From Rhizobium grahamii CCGE 502 (lineage in GTDB: Bacteria > Pseudomonadota > Alphaproteobacteria > Rhizobiales > Rhizobiaceae), in assembly GCF_000298315.2 (NCBI RefSeq), contig NZ_AEYE02000035.1:543514-607513 (forward strand): a stretch of DNA of 64,000 bases, in the 5' to 3' direction. Positions 44,604 to 53,995 of the stretch are shown here, one piece after another; the stretch's first letter is position 1; every line of letters starts with the position of its first letter. Below the pieces are notes generated by a model. The model did not search any database. It was not told where the DNA came from and saw nothing but the letters and a program-made list of their open reading frames with translations. A program made the translations under genes and the position numbers.

Positions 44604-45682
44604 TCAGCTGCGCGCGTGAACTCGTCGATCACTTTCATCAACGCCTTCGGTCGGCACCCTGCATCAAGCGGCAGCGGACGGTTCGGCTTGCCGTCAGAAC
44701 GCTTGAACCACATCGGGACCCATGTATAGCGATCCGTGATCCCCCAGGTGAGGATGGCGCCTGGTCGCACAGCCTCCCCGATTGCCGCGAGGAAATCGCC
44801 TGCGCGCTGGGCAACGATCTGGTCGCGCTCATACTCCGAAGCCGGCAGCTTGTCATCGATCACGTCGAGCTCAGTGACAAGAACCTCGAGCTGCATTCCC
44901 TTCAGTTCCTCGACGAATCTTGACAGGCCTTCCTTGTCGATCTCCATGTCTCCCGGCAAATGTCCTTGTATGCCGACCCCATGAAGCGGAACATCGCGAT
45001 CCCTCAGACTGCGCAGCAGATCAAGCATTGCCTTGCGGCGGTCACGGCATTGAGATGTCGGGTTCTCGATATTGTAGTCGTTGACGACGAGCTGGGCGGA
45101 GGGATCGACGTCGGCAGCGGTTCTAAGGGCTATTTCGATATAGCGTGCGCCGAGACGTTCCTGCCAGATTGAATCGCGAATGACCGCACCACGTATCGGC
45201 GTCTCGGCAATCGCCTCGTTGACGACGTCCCAGCTTTGGATCCGTCCCCGATAGCGTCCGACAACCGTCGTGATGTGATGAACGAGCTCACGTTCGGCTT
45301 CGGCGGCACTGGAAATCGACTTCGTCCAGTCCGGCATGGCACCATACCATGCGAGGGTATGCCCCCGCATCTGCATCCCGTGCCGGTCAGCGAAGTCGAT
45401 CAGGCGATCGGGCTGGTCGAATACGAACTGTTCCTGGCTCGGACGCAAATCGAACCATTTCAGGCCGCCCTCGCCGACCACGAGCTGGCAGTGATCGACA
45501 ATCGCGTCCCTGTAGTCAAATTCCGCATCGAGAAGATCCGTGCGCACCGCAGCGCCGTAGGGAATGCCCCCTCTTGAGAACGCCGCTCGCGCAGCGGTGT
45601 CATTTCGAACAAGGCCGTCAAAAGCACCTGCTGACGCCAAACCGGCCCCAAGGGCACCGAGAACGAAATCCCGCCGGCGCAT
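44600..45682 (-). CDS. GH10 family endo-beta-1,4-glycanase (xylanase-like), Tat-exported
   Basis: A 360-residue protein. MRRRDFVLGALGAGLASAGA is a twin-arginine signal. The GH10 barrel follows: MRGHTLAWYG, WDVVNEAI with the acid/base Glu, VNDYNIENP, GVGIQGHL, and VTELDVID with the nucleophile Glu. ATG at 45682 follows AAGGA. Full-length and catalytically intact. It is unusual to find a xylanase family member coupled to a flippase in an exopolysaccharide operon; more likely it trims or depolymerises the host's own beta-1,4-linked polymer than plant xylan. This role is inferred. Confidence 0.92.
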   Translation of the reverse strand: MRRRDFVLGALGAGLASAGAFDGLVRNDTAARAAFSRGGIPYGAAVRTDLLDAEFDYRDAIVDHCQLVVGEGGLKWFDLRPSQEQFVFDQPDRLIDFADRHGMQMRGHTLAWYGAMPDWTKSISSAAEAERELVHHITTVVGRYRGRIQSWDVVNEAIAETPIRGAVIRDSIWQERLGARYIEIALRTAADVDPSAQLVVNDYNIENPTSQCRDRRKAMLDLLRSLRDRDVPLHGVGIQGHLPGDMEIDKEGLSRFVEELKGMQLEVLVTELDVIDDKLPASEYERDQIVAQRAGDFLAAIGEAVRPGAILTWGITDRYTWVPMWFKRSDGKPNRPLPLDAGCRPKALMKVIDEFTRAAE

Positions 45683-45885
45683 GCAACAACATCCTTCGAT
45701 TTGTCTGCAAATGAGACAGGGTTCAGCCGAGCGCACGAGCCAAGCCTTCAGAGTCCGGCTTTTATCGAACACCGGTATCGCGCGCACGCGGCAAATGAAA
45801 TCGCCATTAATGGATAGTTAAGGAAAATCAGGTCTTTTGACCATAAGTCGCGCTTTTCGCGCCGTGTCAGTCAGATCTCGCCGCC

Positions 45886-47361
45886 ATGTACGAAGCCGCC
45901 CCCAGACATCAGACTCCGGTCATTAGCACGCGTGGCTGGGCAACGGGCCGGGAGCGGGGTGTCGCGCAGGCGCGCCCAGGCTTGACGTTGGTCGAGCAGG
46001 CTCCCCCGCAAACCCGTCTCGCAGTCGTTCAGGAGCTCCTTCAGTTCGATCTGACACGTATCCTCACCTGGCTGCGAAGGGGCATCTTTCTCATCCTTGC
46101 TTTTGCGTTCCTTGGGACGATCGCCGGGTACGCTGCCGTTTTCGTGGTTAAACCCCGCTTTACGGCCGGCATCGACCTCTTGGTAGACCCATCAAACTTG
46201 CGCGTGGTTGCCGACGACATATTTTCAGAAAGCATGCAGCGGGATACCCAGCTCCTGGATGTCGAAAGCAAATTGCGTGTCCTGACGTCGGGCAACGTGT
46301 TGAACCGCGTCATCCGTGACCTGAAACTTACTTCGGATCCGGAGTTCGTTTCCCCTGCATCGACGGATCCCGGCGCCGACGCGCTTCGCACTCTCGCCAA
46401 GCGCGTCACTGCCCGTCGCGACGAACGATCGTTCATCGTCAACATAACGGTGTGGACGCAAGATCCGGCAAAGTCCGTTACAATCACCAACGCAATCGCC
46501 TCCTCGTTCCAGGAGGAACTCGCCAAGGCGGAGTCGGAAGGGGCCGGACGGGCAGCCAGTTCGCTGTTTGCACGCCTCGGCGATTTGAAAGCAGAGGTCG
46601 CCAAGGCGGAGGCCGCCGTCGAAATGTTCAAGCGTGAACAGGGCCTGCAATCGAGCTCCGGCGAACTGGTCAGCACCCTGATGTCGAACCAGACGAACAC
46701 CCAACTCATCGATGCAAAGGCGCGCCTTATCCAGGCACAATCTCGCTACAACGAACTGGTATCGACCAATCCAAAGAACCGGCTTAACGCGTCGGCACTG
46801 CAATCGGAAACGATGACGATGCTGCGGACCCAGTATTCGACTTTGCGCCAACGGGTAACGTCGCAATCGGCCGTTCTTGGACCAAGGCACCCGATGATCG
46901 TCACCCTCCAACCCCAGCTTCGCGCGCTGGAGGGCCAGATCGATGCAGAGACTGCGCGGATCGTGCAGTCGGCGAAAGCAGAGCTTGACCAGGCGAAGTC
47001 GGCTCTGGACGCGCTCAATGCGCAAGCCAACCAGATGAAAACATCCGTCTTCCAGGATACGGCCGCACAAATTCATCTCCGGGAACTCGAGCGGGAGGCC
47101 CGCGCCAAGGCAACGGTCTACGAGGCTTTCATGGCGAGGGCAGGCGAAGCAGCCGAGCGCCAGCAGATCGATACGACCAACGTACGGATCGTGTCCCCCG
47201 CAGTGGTGCCGACAGCGCGAAGCTTTCCGCCGCGCGGCTACGTGCTTGCCGGTGCGGGCGGAATTCTCGGGTTCGGTCTGGGGCTTTTCGCAGCACTCCT
47301 CTCCGGTTTTTGGCGGGACTACCGCCGGCTGAGCGAAGGCCAGCACAAGACCCATGGCTAA
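45886..47361 (+). CDS. Polysaccharide chain-length/export protein (GumC/Wzz/ExoP N-terminal type)
   Basis: A 491-residue protein. A proline-rich N-terminus precedes the first transmembrane helix (about 68-90, GIFLILAFAFLGTIAGYAAV), a large periplasmic domain with long coiled coils (about 215-400; EVAKAEAAVEMFKREQGLQS, and others) and a second helix (about 445-470). The C-terminal tyrosine-kinase domain of ExoP/Wzc is absent, so it is the GumC-like half. It controls chain length and connects to the outer-membrane exporter. It is divergent from the GH10-flippase genes and overlaps the next gene by 8 bp. Confidence 0.9.
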   Translation: MYEAAPRHQTPVISTRGWATGRERGVAQARPGLTLVEQAPPQTRLAVVQELLQFDLTRILTWLRRGIFLILAFAFLGTIAGYAAVFVVKPRFTAGIDLLVDPSNLRVVADDIFSESMQRDTQLLDVESKLRVLTSGNVLNRVIRDLKLTSDPEFVSPASTDPGADALRTLAKRVTARRDERSFIVNITVWTQDPAKSVTITNAIASSFQEELAKAESEGAGRAASSLFARLGDLKAEVAKAEAAVEMFKREQGLQSSSGELVSTLMSNQTNTQLIDAKARLIQAQSRYNELVSTNPKNRLNASALQSETMTMLRTQYSTLRQRVTSQSAVLGPRHPMIVTLQPQLRALEGQIDAETARIVQSAKAELDQAKSALDALNAQANQMKTSVFQDTAAQIHLRELEREARAKATVYEAFMARAGEAAERQQIDTTNVRIVSPAVVPTARSFPPRGYVLAGAGGILGFGLGLFAALLSGFWRDYRRLSEGQHKTHG

Positions 47362-48718
47362 GGTGGAGAGTTCCAGGATGAGCCGAGACGGCGTCGGCTT
47401 CGCGGCCTTCCTGTTTCTACTTGTCCTCGGCTACTTCTGGATCGGCCTCAATCCATTTCCCGACCCGAACACTACCAGCCTCTCGAGGCCCTATGGCGCA
47501 AGCTCGAATGTTTTTAACCAATTGATCGTGGTCGCCATGTCGGGCGTTGTCCTGATCAAGGTTCTGCGAAATCCGGCACGCCACCTGTTGCTACGCCCTC
47601 ACGGCCTGCTGGCCTGCCTGCTCATCTGGTTGCTGTTTACCGGCCTCTTTGCCGGTGACCCGGCGGCAGCCTACCGCAGGATCGTCTTTGCGATATTGGT
47701 GTGCCTGTGCGCCAATGCCGTGCTCCTCATTCCCCGCGACGGCCGCCAGTTTGCAACACTGATGTCAGTGGGCCTGGCCTTCGCGATCGGGCTCTCGTAT
47801 TTCGGCGTCATAGCCTTGCCCCACCTTGCGATCCACCAAGCAACCGACGCACTCGAGCAATCGCTTGCAGGCGACTGGCGCGGCCATTTCGGCCACAAGA
47901 ATGTCGCTGCAGCCGCCATGGTCTACGCCGTCTTCTTCGGTCTCTATGCAAGGCGGACCGGACACACCCGGCTTGGCCTGCTCATGGCCGCTTCCGCAGC
48001 CTTCTTCGTGCTCCAGGCCGGCGGAAAGACTTCTGCGGCAATGCTGCCGGGAATTCTGCTACTTGCCTGGATATTCGAGCGCTGGCCGAAGGCCGGCGCC
48101 GTCATGCTGGTTTCCGGCCTTGTCGGCTTGAACCTTGTCTTGCTGACCGCGGCGGTATCGACATCCTTCAGCAGTCTTCTCGCCTCTGCAGGCGTCGATC
48201 CGACATTTACGGATCGTAGCTCGATCTGGCGTCTGGCGCTCTCTGCAATCGCGGCGCGCCCCGTCGTTGGCTATGGTTTCCAGTCGTTCTGGCAGACCGA
48301 AGCCTTGTTCAATAGCGGCCAGGCGATGACGACATGGGCCGTGACCGCGGCCAATTCTCACAACGGCTATGTCGAGCAGTTGATCAACGGAGGAATACCG
48401 GCTCTGGCGATGGTGTTTGTCTGGCTTGTCATCCTGCCGATCGGATACGCGAAACGCGCTTTGAAGGGCCGAAATGACCCAGCAATGACCCGCCTCTTCC
48501 TCCGGATCTGGTTGTTTTCTCTCTTTCTCGCCTGCCTCGAGAGCCCCTTTTTCGGCAATAGCGGACCGATCTGGTTTACGATGCTTGTTGCCGTTTTCGG
48601 CCTGCGCCTGCAGGCAAATGCCGGTCTCGTCAGTGATGCAGCGGCGGCCCCGGCGCTTCCCGCTAATGGTGCCGCACTCCCGACGGAGCGACCTCGACAA
48701 GGCCTGTTAACCTCATGA
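47354..48718 (+). CDS. O-antigen ligase/polymerase-like membrane protein (ExoQ/Wzy type)
   Basis: A 454-residue protein with about 11-12 hydrophobic segments. GHFGHKNVAAAAMVYAVFFG and GYGFQSFWQTEALFNSG, then ANSHNGYVEQLINGGIPALA carry the Wzy_C motif with the conserved His, as in ExoQ. It is the second polymerase/ligase-like gene of the cluster, co-transcribed with the GumC-like gene. One of the two may be the repeat-unit polymerase and the other a ligase. Confidence 0.87.
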   Translation: MAKVESSRMSRDGVGFAAFLFLLVLGYFWIGLNPFPDPNTTSLSRPYGASSNVFNQLIVVAMSGVVLIKVLRNPARHLLLRPHGLLACLLIWLLFTGLFAGDPAAAYRRIVFAILVCLCANAVLLIPRDGRQFATLMSVGLAFAIGLSYFGVIALPHLAIHQATDALEQSLAGDWRGHFGHKNVAAAAMVYAVFFGLYARRTGHTRLGLLMAASAAFFVLQAGGKTSAAMLPGILLLAWIFERWPKAGAVMLVSGLVGLNLVLLTAAVSTSFSSLLASAGVDPTFTDRSSIWRLALSAIAARPVVGYGFQSFWQTEALFNSGQAMTTWAVTAANSHNGYVEQLINGGIPALAMVFVWLVILPIGYAKRALKGRNDPAMTRLFLRIWLFSLFLACLESPFFGNSGPIWFTMLVAVFGLRLQANAGLVSDAAAAPALPANGAALPTERPRQGLLTS

Positions 48719-48829
48719 TCAGGCAGCAATTGTAGATTATCCCTCAGCCGGCTAGAGCTTCGCCGTCGTACGGGAAAAACCGCCCGCCCGGCTAACTGGA
48801 CGGTCTTCGATGCGATCGAGGTATGGAAC

Positions 48830-49762
48830 ATGCAGGAAAGCAAGATCGCCGTAGAGGCAGTGGTTTGCATCCCGACGTTTCGACGATCCGCGTGGCTTGC
48901 GCGGACGCTGCAATCTGTCTGTGCCCAGGAAACCGACTTTGCCTTCGCCGTCGTCGTCGTTGACAACGACGCGCCGAACCCGGTCGGCGCGCGCTATGCC
49001 CGGGAATTCCTTGCCAGCAGGAGCTTCCCATCGCTGGTGTTGACGGAGGAGCGACAGGGCAACTGTCATGCCATCAACCGGGCGTTCGGCGAAGCCATGG
49101 ATGCCTTTCCCGACGCCGAGTTTCTGCTTATGATCGACGACGACGAGATCGCCTTGCCCGGTTGGCTTGCCGCGATGGTCGGCACGGCCCAGCGCGAGAA
49201 GGCCGATATCGTCGGGGGACCCGTCGTGCGGCAGTTCGAGGTGCCCGTGACCGCCGCTGTCACACGGCATCTTCTTTTCGGCTCGATCGAGGGCACGACG
49301 CGCCCGATTGACCAGATCCACGGTTCGGGCAATTGCCTCATTCGCCGGCATGTATTTAAAGGTCTCGCCTCGCCGCTGTTTGATGTTCGCTTCAATTTTC
49401 TCGGCGGCGGAGACATGGAGTTTTTCACGAGGTGCCGGCGGGCCGGTTACCAAAGCTGGTGGTGTGCCGAGGCGGTGATCCGCGAATTCGTTCCCGAGGA
49501 ACGTGTCTCAGCCCGCTTCCTGATGACGCGATCCTTGCGCACGGGCAGCATCAATTATGTGATCGATCGGATGCATAGCGGATCAGCCAGAAGGATAATA
49601 GCAAAGAACGCCCTCAGTCTTGGAGCGGGCGTGATGCGCTCTCTGGCGCTGCTCGTCAAAACCCGGCGCCTGCTGCCGGCAAGCCACCCGCTGCTGGTAT
49701 CTGTAGGTCGAACGCTCGCGAGCCTCGGGTTCCTTCCAACGCCTTATCGGGCCAGCAACTAG
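48830..49762 (+). CDS. Glycosyltransferase family 2
   Basis: A 310-residue GT-A enzyme. VEAVVCIPTFRRSAWLARTL, AVVVVDNDAP and LLMIDDDEIALPGWLAAMVG (metal-binding DxD) define the donor site; GSGNCLIRRHVF and GGGDMEFFTRCRRAGYQSWW the acceptor half. A C-terminal amphipathic part may attach to the membrane. Its stop overlaps that of the convergent DUF6492 gene in a shared CTAG (49759-49762). Confidence 0.92.
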   Translation: MQESKIAVEAVVCIPTFRRSAWLARTLQSVCAQETDFAFAVVVVDNDAPNPVGARYAREFLASRSFPSLVLTEERQGNCHAINRAFGEAMDAFPDAEFLLMIDDDEIALPGWLAAMVGTAQREKADIVGGPVVRQFEVPVTAAVTRHLLFGSIEGTTRPIDQIHGSGNCLIRRHVFKGLASPLFDVRFNFLGGGDMEFFTRCRRAGYQSWWCAEAVIREFVPEERVSARFLMTRSLRTGSINYVIDRMHSGSARRIIAKNALSLGAGVMRSLALLVKTRRLLPASHPLLVSVGRTLASLGFLPTPYRASN

Positions 49763-50628
49763 CCTGCGGTGCCAAGCGCGACTTCGCGGATAACCTCGAT
49801 CGGCGTGCGCGTATGAGACTGGACAGCAATGGTGGTCTGATCCGGCGCCATCTTCCGGATAAGCGCCGACAGGCCGGCCTTGTCGAGCGCCGGTCCTTCC
49901 CAGTATGTCAGACATCGGCCTTGCGAAGTACGTTCGTGGCGGCTGGCCAGCTCTTCATCGTTTGCGACGGCAACACCGTAAAGCAGGTACTCCGAAAAGT
50001 GCCTGACGCGTGAGAGCGCCTGCCACCAAGGGAGTCCGCTCGCTGCCTCTACCCGTTTCGTCATGATGTCGACGGTTCGCCGCTCCCAGAGCACCATCTG
50101 GCTGATGAAATCGTCACCTGGCAGGGACGGTTCAGTTAGCCCCAGTAGCTTATGGGCATTCTCCCACCAGCGGACATGGTTAGGTCGCGATGAATTGACA
50201 TCGCCGCGCGCCACGAAATGGGCAACCTTGGGCTCCATTGCCATCGCACCGACGTCGAGGGGTCTGCAGAAACAATTGTCAGAATCGATGCACATGACCC
50301 GATCGCTCTGTTGTGCGAGGGTCATGGCGATCTTGCGCAACTGTTGCAAATGCCAGCCATAAATCGGCAGGCGCATATATGGGGCCCACCAGTAGTGCCG
50401 GCCACGCCATTTCGGAAGCGACCAGAGAGGCGGCAGGAGGCTGGAGGAAACCACGACATGGCGCTTTTCGTCCACGAAGCCGGCGAAGACGTCGGCATCC
50501 TCGTCGCCAACGACGATGTAATGAACATCATGACCGGTGACATAGCGATCGATCGAGTCACACAACAGCCGGCACCTCTCGCGATCACCACGATAGCTCG
50601 GCGTGATGAGCGATATCGAATGCTTCAT
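49759..50628 (-). CDS. DUF6492 family protein, likely glycosyltransferase
   Basis: A 289-residue protein with a GT-A-like start (SISLITPSYRGDRERCRLLC, HYIVVGDEDADVF) and a DxD-like motif in VMCIDSDNCFCRP. PKWRGRHYWWAPYMRLPIYG and the HFSEYLLYGV segment are typical of DUF6492 proteins. These lie in surface-polysaccharide clusters and are presumed glycosyltransferases, though unproven. It follows the WecG-type gene on the minus strand, 18 bp away. Confidence 0.82.
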   Translation of the reverse strand: MKHSISLITPSYRGDRERCRLLCDSIDRYVTGHDVHYIVVGDEDADVFAGFVDEKRHVVVSSSLLPPLWSLPKWRGRHYWWAPYMRLPIYGWHLQQLRKIAMTLAQQSDRVMCIDSDNCFCRPLDVGAMAMEPKVAHFVARGDVNSSRPNHVRWWENAHKLLGLTEPSLPGDDFISQMVLWERRTVDIMTKRVEAASGLPWWQALSRVRHFSEYLLYGVAVANDEELASRHERTSQGRCLTYWEGPALDKAGLSALIRKMAPDQTTIAVQSHTRTPIEVIREVALGTAG

Positions 50629-50646
50629 GATCGCACGTCCCTTCCC

Positions 50647-51459
50647 TCAGTGGCCGCGTTTGGCAATGGTGCGCAGCATGGCATAGATGGCGACCGGATT
50701 ACTGGTGAGGTAGCGCACGGCCAGCCGTCGGGGTTCGAGGATCATGCGATAGAGCCATTCCAGGCCGAGCGTCTGCATCCACTGGGGCGCACGGCTTTTG
50801 CTCCCGGCCAGAAAGTCGAAGAGACCGCCTGCCGTCTTGATCAGGCCGACATTGTGCAGTCGTTCGATGTTGCGGACCACGAACTGTTGCTCAAGCGGAA
50901 CTCCAAAGCCGATCCACAGAATGTCGGGTGCGGCTGCGTTGATTGCATCGATGACTGCGTCTTCTTCGGCGCGATCAAAATAGCCGTTGCGCCGTCCGGC
51001 AAACCGGAGCCCGGGGTAGGCACTTGTCAGGTTTTCGACCGCGCGCGCATTTACCTCTTCGGTCGCGCCAAGAAAATAGAAACTGACGCCCGTCTTTACT
51101 GCGCGCGCCGCAACAGCGTGGACGAGGTCGGTGGTCGCGACGCGTTCCGGAAGCGGTTGGGTCGAGGACAGCCTGGAGAAGAGGACAACCGACATTCCAT
51201 CGGCGTGGATTTGGTCGGCCTGGCGGGCAAGCGAGCGAAATTCGGCATCCTGTTCGCAAAGCGCGATCACCTGCCCGTTTGCCGACGTCGAATAGAACGG
51301 GCGTCCGCCCGTACCGCGCCGTTCAAGTGCCAGCCTTATGAAGGCGTCCGCGCTATCGTCCATTCCCGCCCGTACGATGGGAAGAGTACCGAGCCGATTT
51401 GTTGGCCAATCCACCATCGAGTAACTGAGAGGCGCCGACGCACCGCCATGCCTAGCCAT
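50647..51459 (-). CDS. WecG/TagA/CpsF-family glycosyltransferase (GT26)
   Basis: A 270-residue enzyme with the GT26 pattern: FYSTSANGQVIALCEQDAEF, QIHADGMSVVLFSR (acceptor-binding D-G-M), VSFYFLGATEEVNARAVENL, DILWIGFGVPLEQQFVVRN and GLIKTAGGLFDFLAG. It adds a sugar such as a HexNAcA, ManNAc or glucosyl residue to a lipid-linked intermediate at the membrane. Operon with the DUF6492 gene. Confidence 0.92.
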   Translation of the reverse strand: MARHGGASAPLSYSMVDWPTNRLGTLPIVRAGMDDSADAFIRLALERRGTGGRPFYSTSANGQVIALCEQDAEFRSLARQADQIHADGMSVVLFSRLSSTQPLPERVATTDLVHAVAARAVKTGVSFYFLGATEEVNARAVENLTSAYPGLRFAGRRNGYFDRAEEDAVIDAINAAAPDILWIGFGVPLEQQFVVRNIERLHNVGLIKTAGGLFDFLAGSKSRAPQWMQTLGLEWLYRMILEPRRLAVRYLTSNPVAIYAMLRTIAKRGH

Positions 51460-51673
51460 TCACTCACCTTCGAAAACCGGCAACGGTCAAGAACAAGGCT
51501 TTCAATTAGCCCTTTTAGCGAGCAACCGCTGTAAAACCTCTCGCTATAGTTAACCCCCGCTATCGGTGAAGAGGCTGCCGCCACAGACATGTTTTCAAAG
51601 TCGAAATCGTAAGTCCGCCTTTACGAAAAAGGAGTATTCAAAGCCTTCGATCGTTGACCTCAGAAAGCCCGAA

Positions 51674-52750
51674 ATGTCCAAGCGTCGCTACCTTGCACTC
51701 GTCTCTGACGCTGTTCAGACCTGCGGCGTCGAGGAATTTGCCCGCCAGACAGCGTCGAGATTGGGAAACCGGGGCCGGACCCATCGTCTCGACGGCAAGA
51801 TCCGGACGTTCATGTCAGCCCTTGATGACGCCGACGCGGCTATTCTCAATTTCCCGGTGGTGGCGTGGAAAAGGAAACTCGCGGAGCCTTTTTCCGTCGC
51901 GTTGGCAACCCGCCTTCGGCGGAAGGACCTTGTCGTCGTCCTGCATGAATGGGACGCGCTTGATTGGAAGCGCAGGCTGGTATTGGTCCCAGTCTTGCTT
52001 CTTGCTACCCATATCCTGTTTTCAGCGCCCGAAGTTGGAGATGAGTTTTCAAAAAGCCCCCTGTCGGCCCATGCAACTCGTCAGCGCGCCGTTATTCCGA
52101 TTCCACCAAACCTCATTCTTCCGACCTCACTGCGATCGGGTTCGGTTGCCCAGGCGCTCGAAAATCAGCGCAAGGCGGGTCGCCTCATTCTCGGGCAATT
52201 CGGTTCGATCTACCCGAGGAAACAGTCGACAGCGGTCCTCGAGGTTGCCGCGCACCTTCTGGCGCTCGGCCATGACGTTTGCGTCGTCTTTGTCGGCTCA
52301 TTCATCCGCGGCCTCGACCATGTTGAGCGCGATTTCTATGCCCTTGCCGACAGGCTCGGCATTGCTGACCGTGTCATGGTCACCGGTTACGTAGAGGACG
52401 CCGAAGATATCTATGGCATCCTCAACCACGTCGATGTATTTTGCTACCTGTTTTCGGAAGGGCTGACGGCTCGCCGGGCAAGCGTGCTTGCAGCAAGCTT
52501 CTCGGGAAAGCCGATCGTCGTCAATGCGCCGCGACAGCGAAGCGCGTTTGCTCACCATAGTTTGTTTCGCAAACTGATCGATCTCGGAGCGGTCCGGCTG
52601 GTACCAACCGAAGCAGGTGTGGGTACAGTGGCCGAGGCGGTGTCGAAGGCGGCTCGCGGTGGCCTCGCGTCACTCGATGCGACTGCAGAGATTGGCGCAC
52701 TGTGGGGATCGGTGATCGACACGCTCGATGCGGACGCCACCGCGCGTTGA
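51674..52750 (+). CDS. Glycosyltransferase family 1/4 protein
   Basis: A 358-residue GT-B protein. The N-terminal half starts MSKRRYLALVSDAVQTCGVE; the C-terminal half has LGQFGSIYPRKQSTAVLEVA, DRVMVTGYVEDAEDIYGILN and VFCYLFSEGLTARRASVLAA, the donor-binding region with a SEG-type motif. The usual EX7E is only partly present. The ATG at 51674 is preferred to the upstream start at 51566, but no strong ribosome-binding site supports either. It closes the polysaccharide region. Confidence 0.82.
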   Translation: MSKRRYLALVSDAVQTCGVEEFARQTASRLGNRGRTHRLDGKIRTFMSALDDADAAILNFPVVAWKRKLAEPFSVALATRLRRKDLVVVLHEWDALDWKRRLVLVPVLLLATHILFSAPEVGDEFSKSPLSAHATRQRAVIPIPPNLILPTSLRSGSVAQALENQRKAGRLILGQFGSIYPRKQSTAVLEVAAHLLALGHDVCVVFVGSFIRGLDHVERDFYALADRLGIADRVMVTGYVEDAEDIYGILNHVDVFCYLFSEGLTARRASVLAASFSGKPIVVNAPRQRSAFAHHSLFRKLIDLGAVRLVPTEAGVGTVAEAVSKAARGGLASLDATAEIGALWGSVIDTLDADATAR

Positions 52751-53017
52751 CTGTAGCGTCTTAGATTCCTTGTTCGATTTTGCCTCTGGCTGCTGGCGCG
52801 GCACGCGCACCGGAAGGACTGGTGCCTGCCTCGGCAGTTCCGAAACGTGTCAAGCTGGTGTTGACGTAAGGTGAACATTTTCCATCATCTTCGGAGCATG
52901 TCATCGCAAGTCAATGATCTACATATATTCATGAGCGAGAGGCTGATCTGAATAAATACCCCTCTAGCCCGAGCGTACGATGTTTCCCGCCAACGCGGTT
53001 TTAATACACGGGACCGG

Positions 53018-53700
53018 TCACCCTCTGGCCATCACGACGACCTCCGTCGTTCTCGCGGACAGAAGGACGTCGACATTGGCAAGGCTATTCAGTTTGCGCT
53101 GGAGGACGTCATCCGCTCGGAGCTTGCTGTCGAATTCGATCAGCGTCACGTGGCTAACGATATTGGCAAGGTCGATCGCAGCCTCTACTCCGGAGTTTCC
53201 TCCGCCGATCACTGCACCGCGCTTTCCCTTGAACAGCGCGCCGTCACAATGGGGGCAGTAGGCACCCCCCTCGATACAGATCTTCGCCAGGAACCTCCAT
53301 CTGACGCCAGCGGGCGCCAGTCGAGATGATCACCTCGACTGGAGCGTCGCGCCATTTGCAAACTCGACTGAAACATAATCCTCACCTGGAACGAGCCTTT
53401 CTGCCCGCGGCAGGTTCATGACGTCGACGTGGTAGTCGCGAACATGCGCCTCGGGAGCACCAGCAAATTGCGGCCCTTCCGTATGGCGTACGGAGATGAA
53501 GTTCTCGATCGCCATTGTATCGAGGAGCTGTCCTCCAGACCGCTCGGCAGCCAGCCACGTCCGTTCCCCTTGCGGGATGCATAGATGGCGGCAGCTGCGC
53601 CAGCCGGCCCAACGCCGAAAACCAGAACATCGTAGGGCGCCCGCTCGTTGAGAACAGCGGCCCTGCTGGAAAGCCTGCGTTTTGAAGGGTTTAACGAGGG
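53018..53700 (-). pseudogene. Remnant of an AhpF/thioredoxin-reductase-like flavoprotein gene
   Basis: Pieces of alkyl hydroperoxide reductase subunit F occur in order but in different minus-strand frames: LAAERSGGQLLDTMAIENFI, RDYHVDVMNLPRAERLVPGE, then [15 protein letters not shown] with the redox CPHC, then [15 protein letters not shown], ending TEVVVMARG and a stop. The N-terminal domain, the first FAD motif in a clean frame and the C-terminal third are missing. It is a frameshifted, truncated relic. No ahpC is adjacent. Confidence 0.85.
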
Positions 53701-53962
53701 TGCTTAAAACGGACATTTAAGAGCTACTGTAAATTTGGTGCAAAGCAAAGCCGCTTTCGCGGCGCACCGTGCACAGGCAGATCCCAGGATTGAACTGGAA
53801 AAAATGTAATTCTCTTATCGTCAGGGCATATCAATGTGGATCGGGGAAATCCGTGCCGTATCCAGATTTCCCTGATCGGTTTCTGGTCTGGGCGACAGTA
53901 TCGTTGTTGCGTGTTGGTGTATTCGAGCGCCCACTTCTCTTTCTTTAGCGTTGCTGTCCAGC

Positions 53963-53987
53963 AAAAAGGGCGCCCATTGGGGCGCCC
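53963..53987 (-). terminator. Rho-independent terminator of the amine oxidase operon
   Basis: Read on the minus strand GGGCGCCC, loop CAAT, GGGCGCCC, then five T, starting 8 bp after the amine oxidase stop. Confidence 0.9.
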
Positions 53988-53995
53988 GGTCGACT

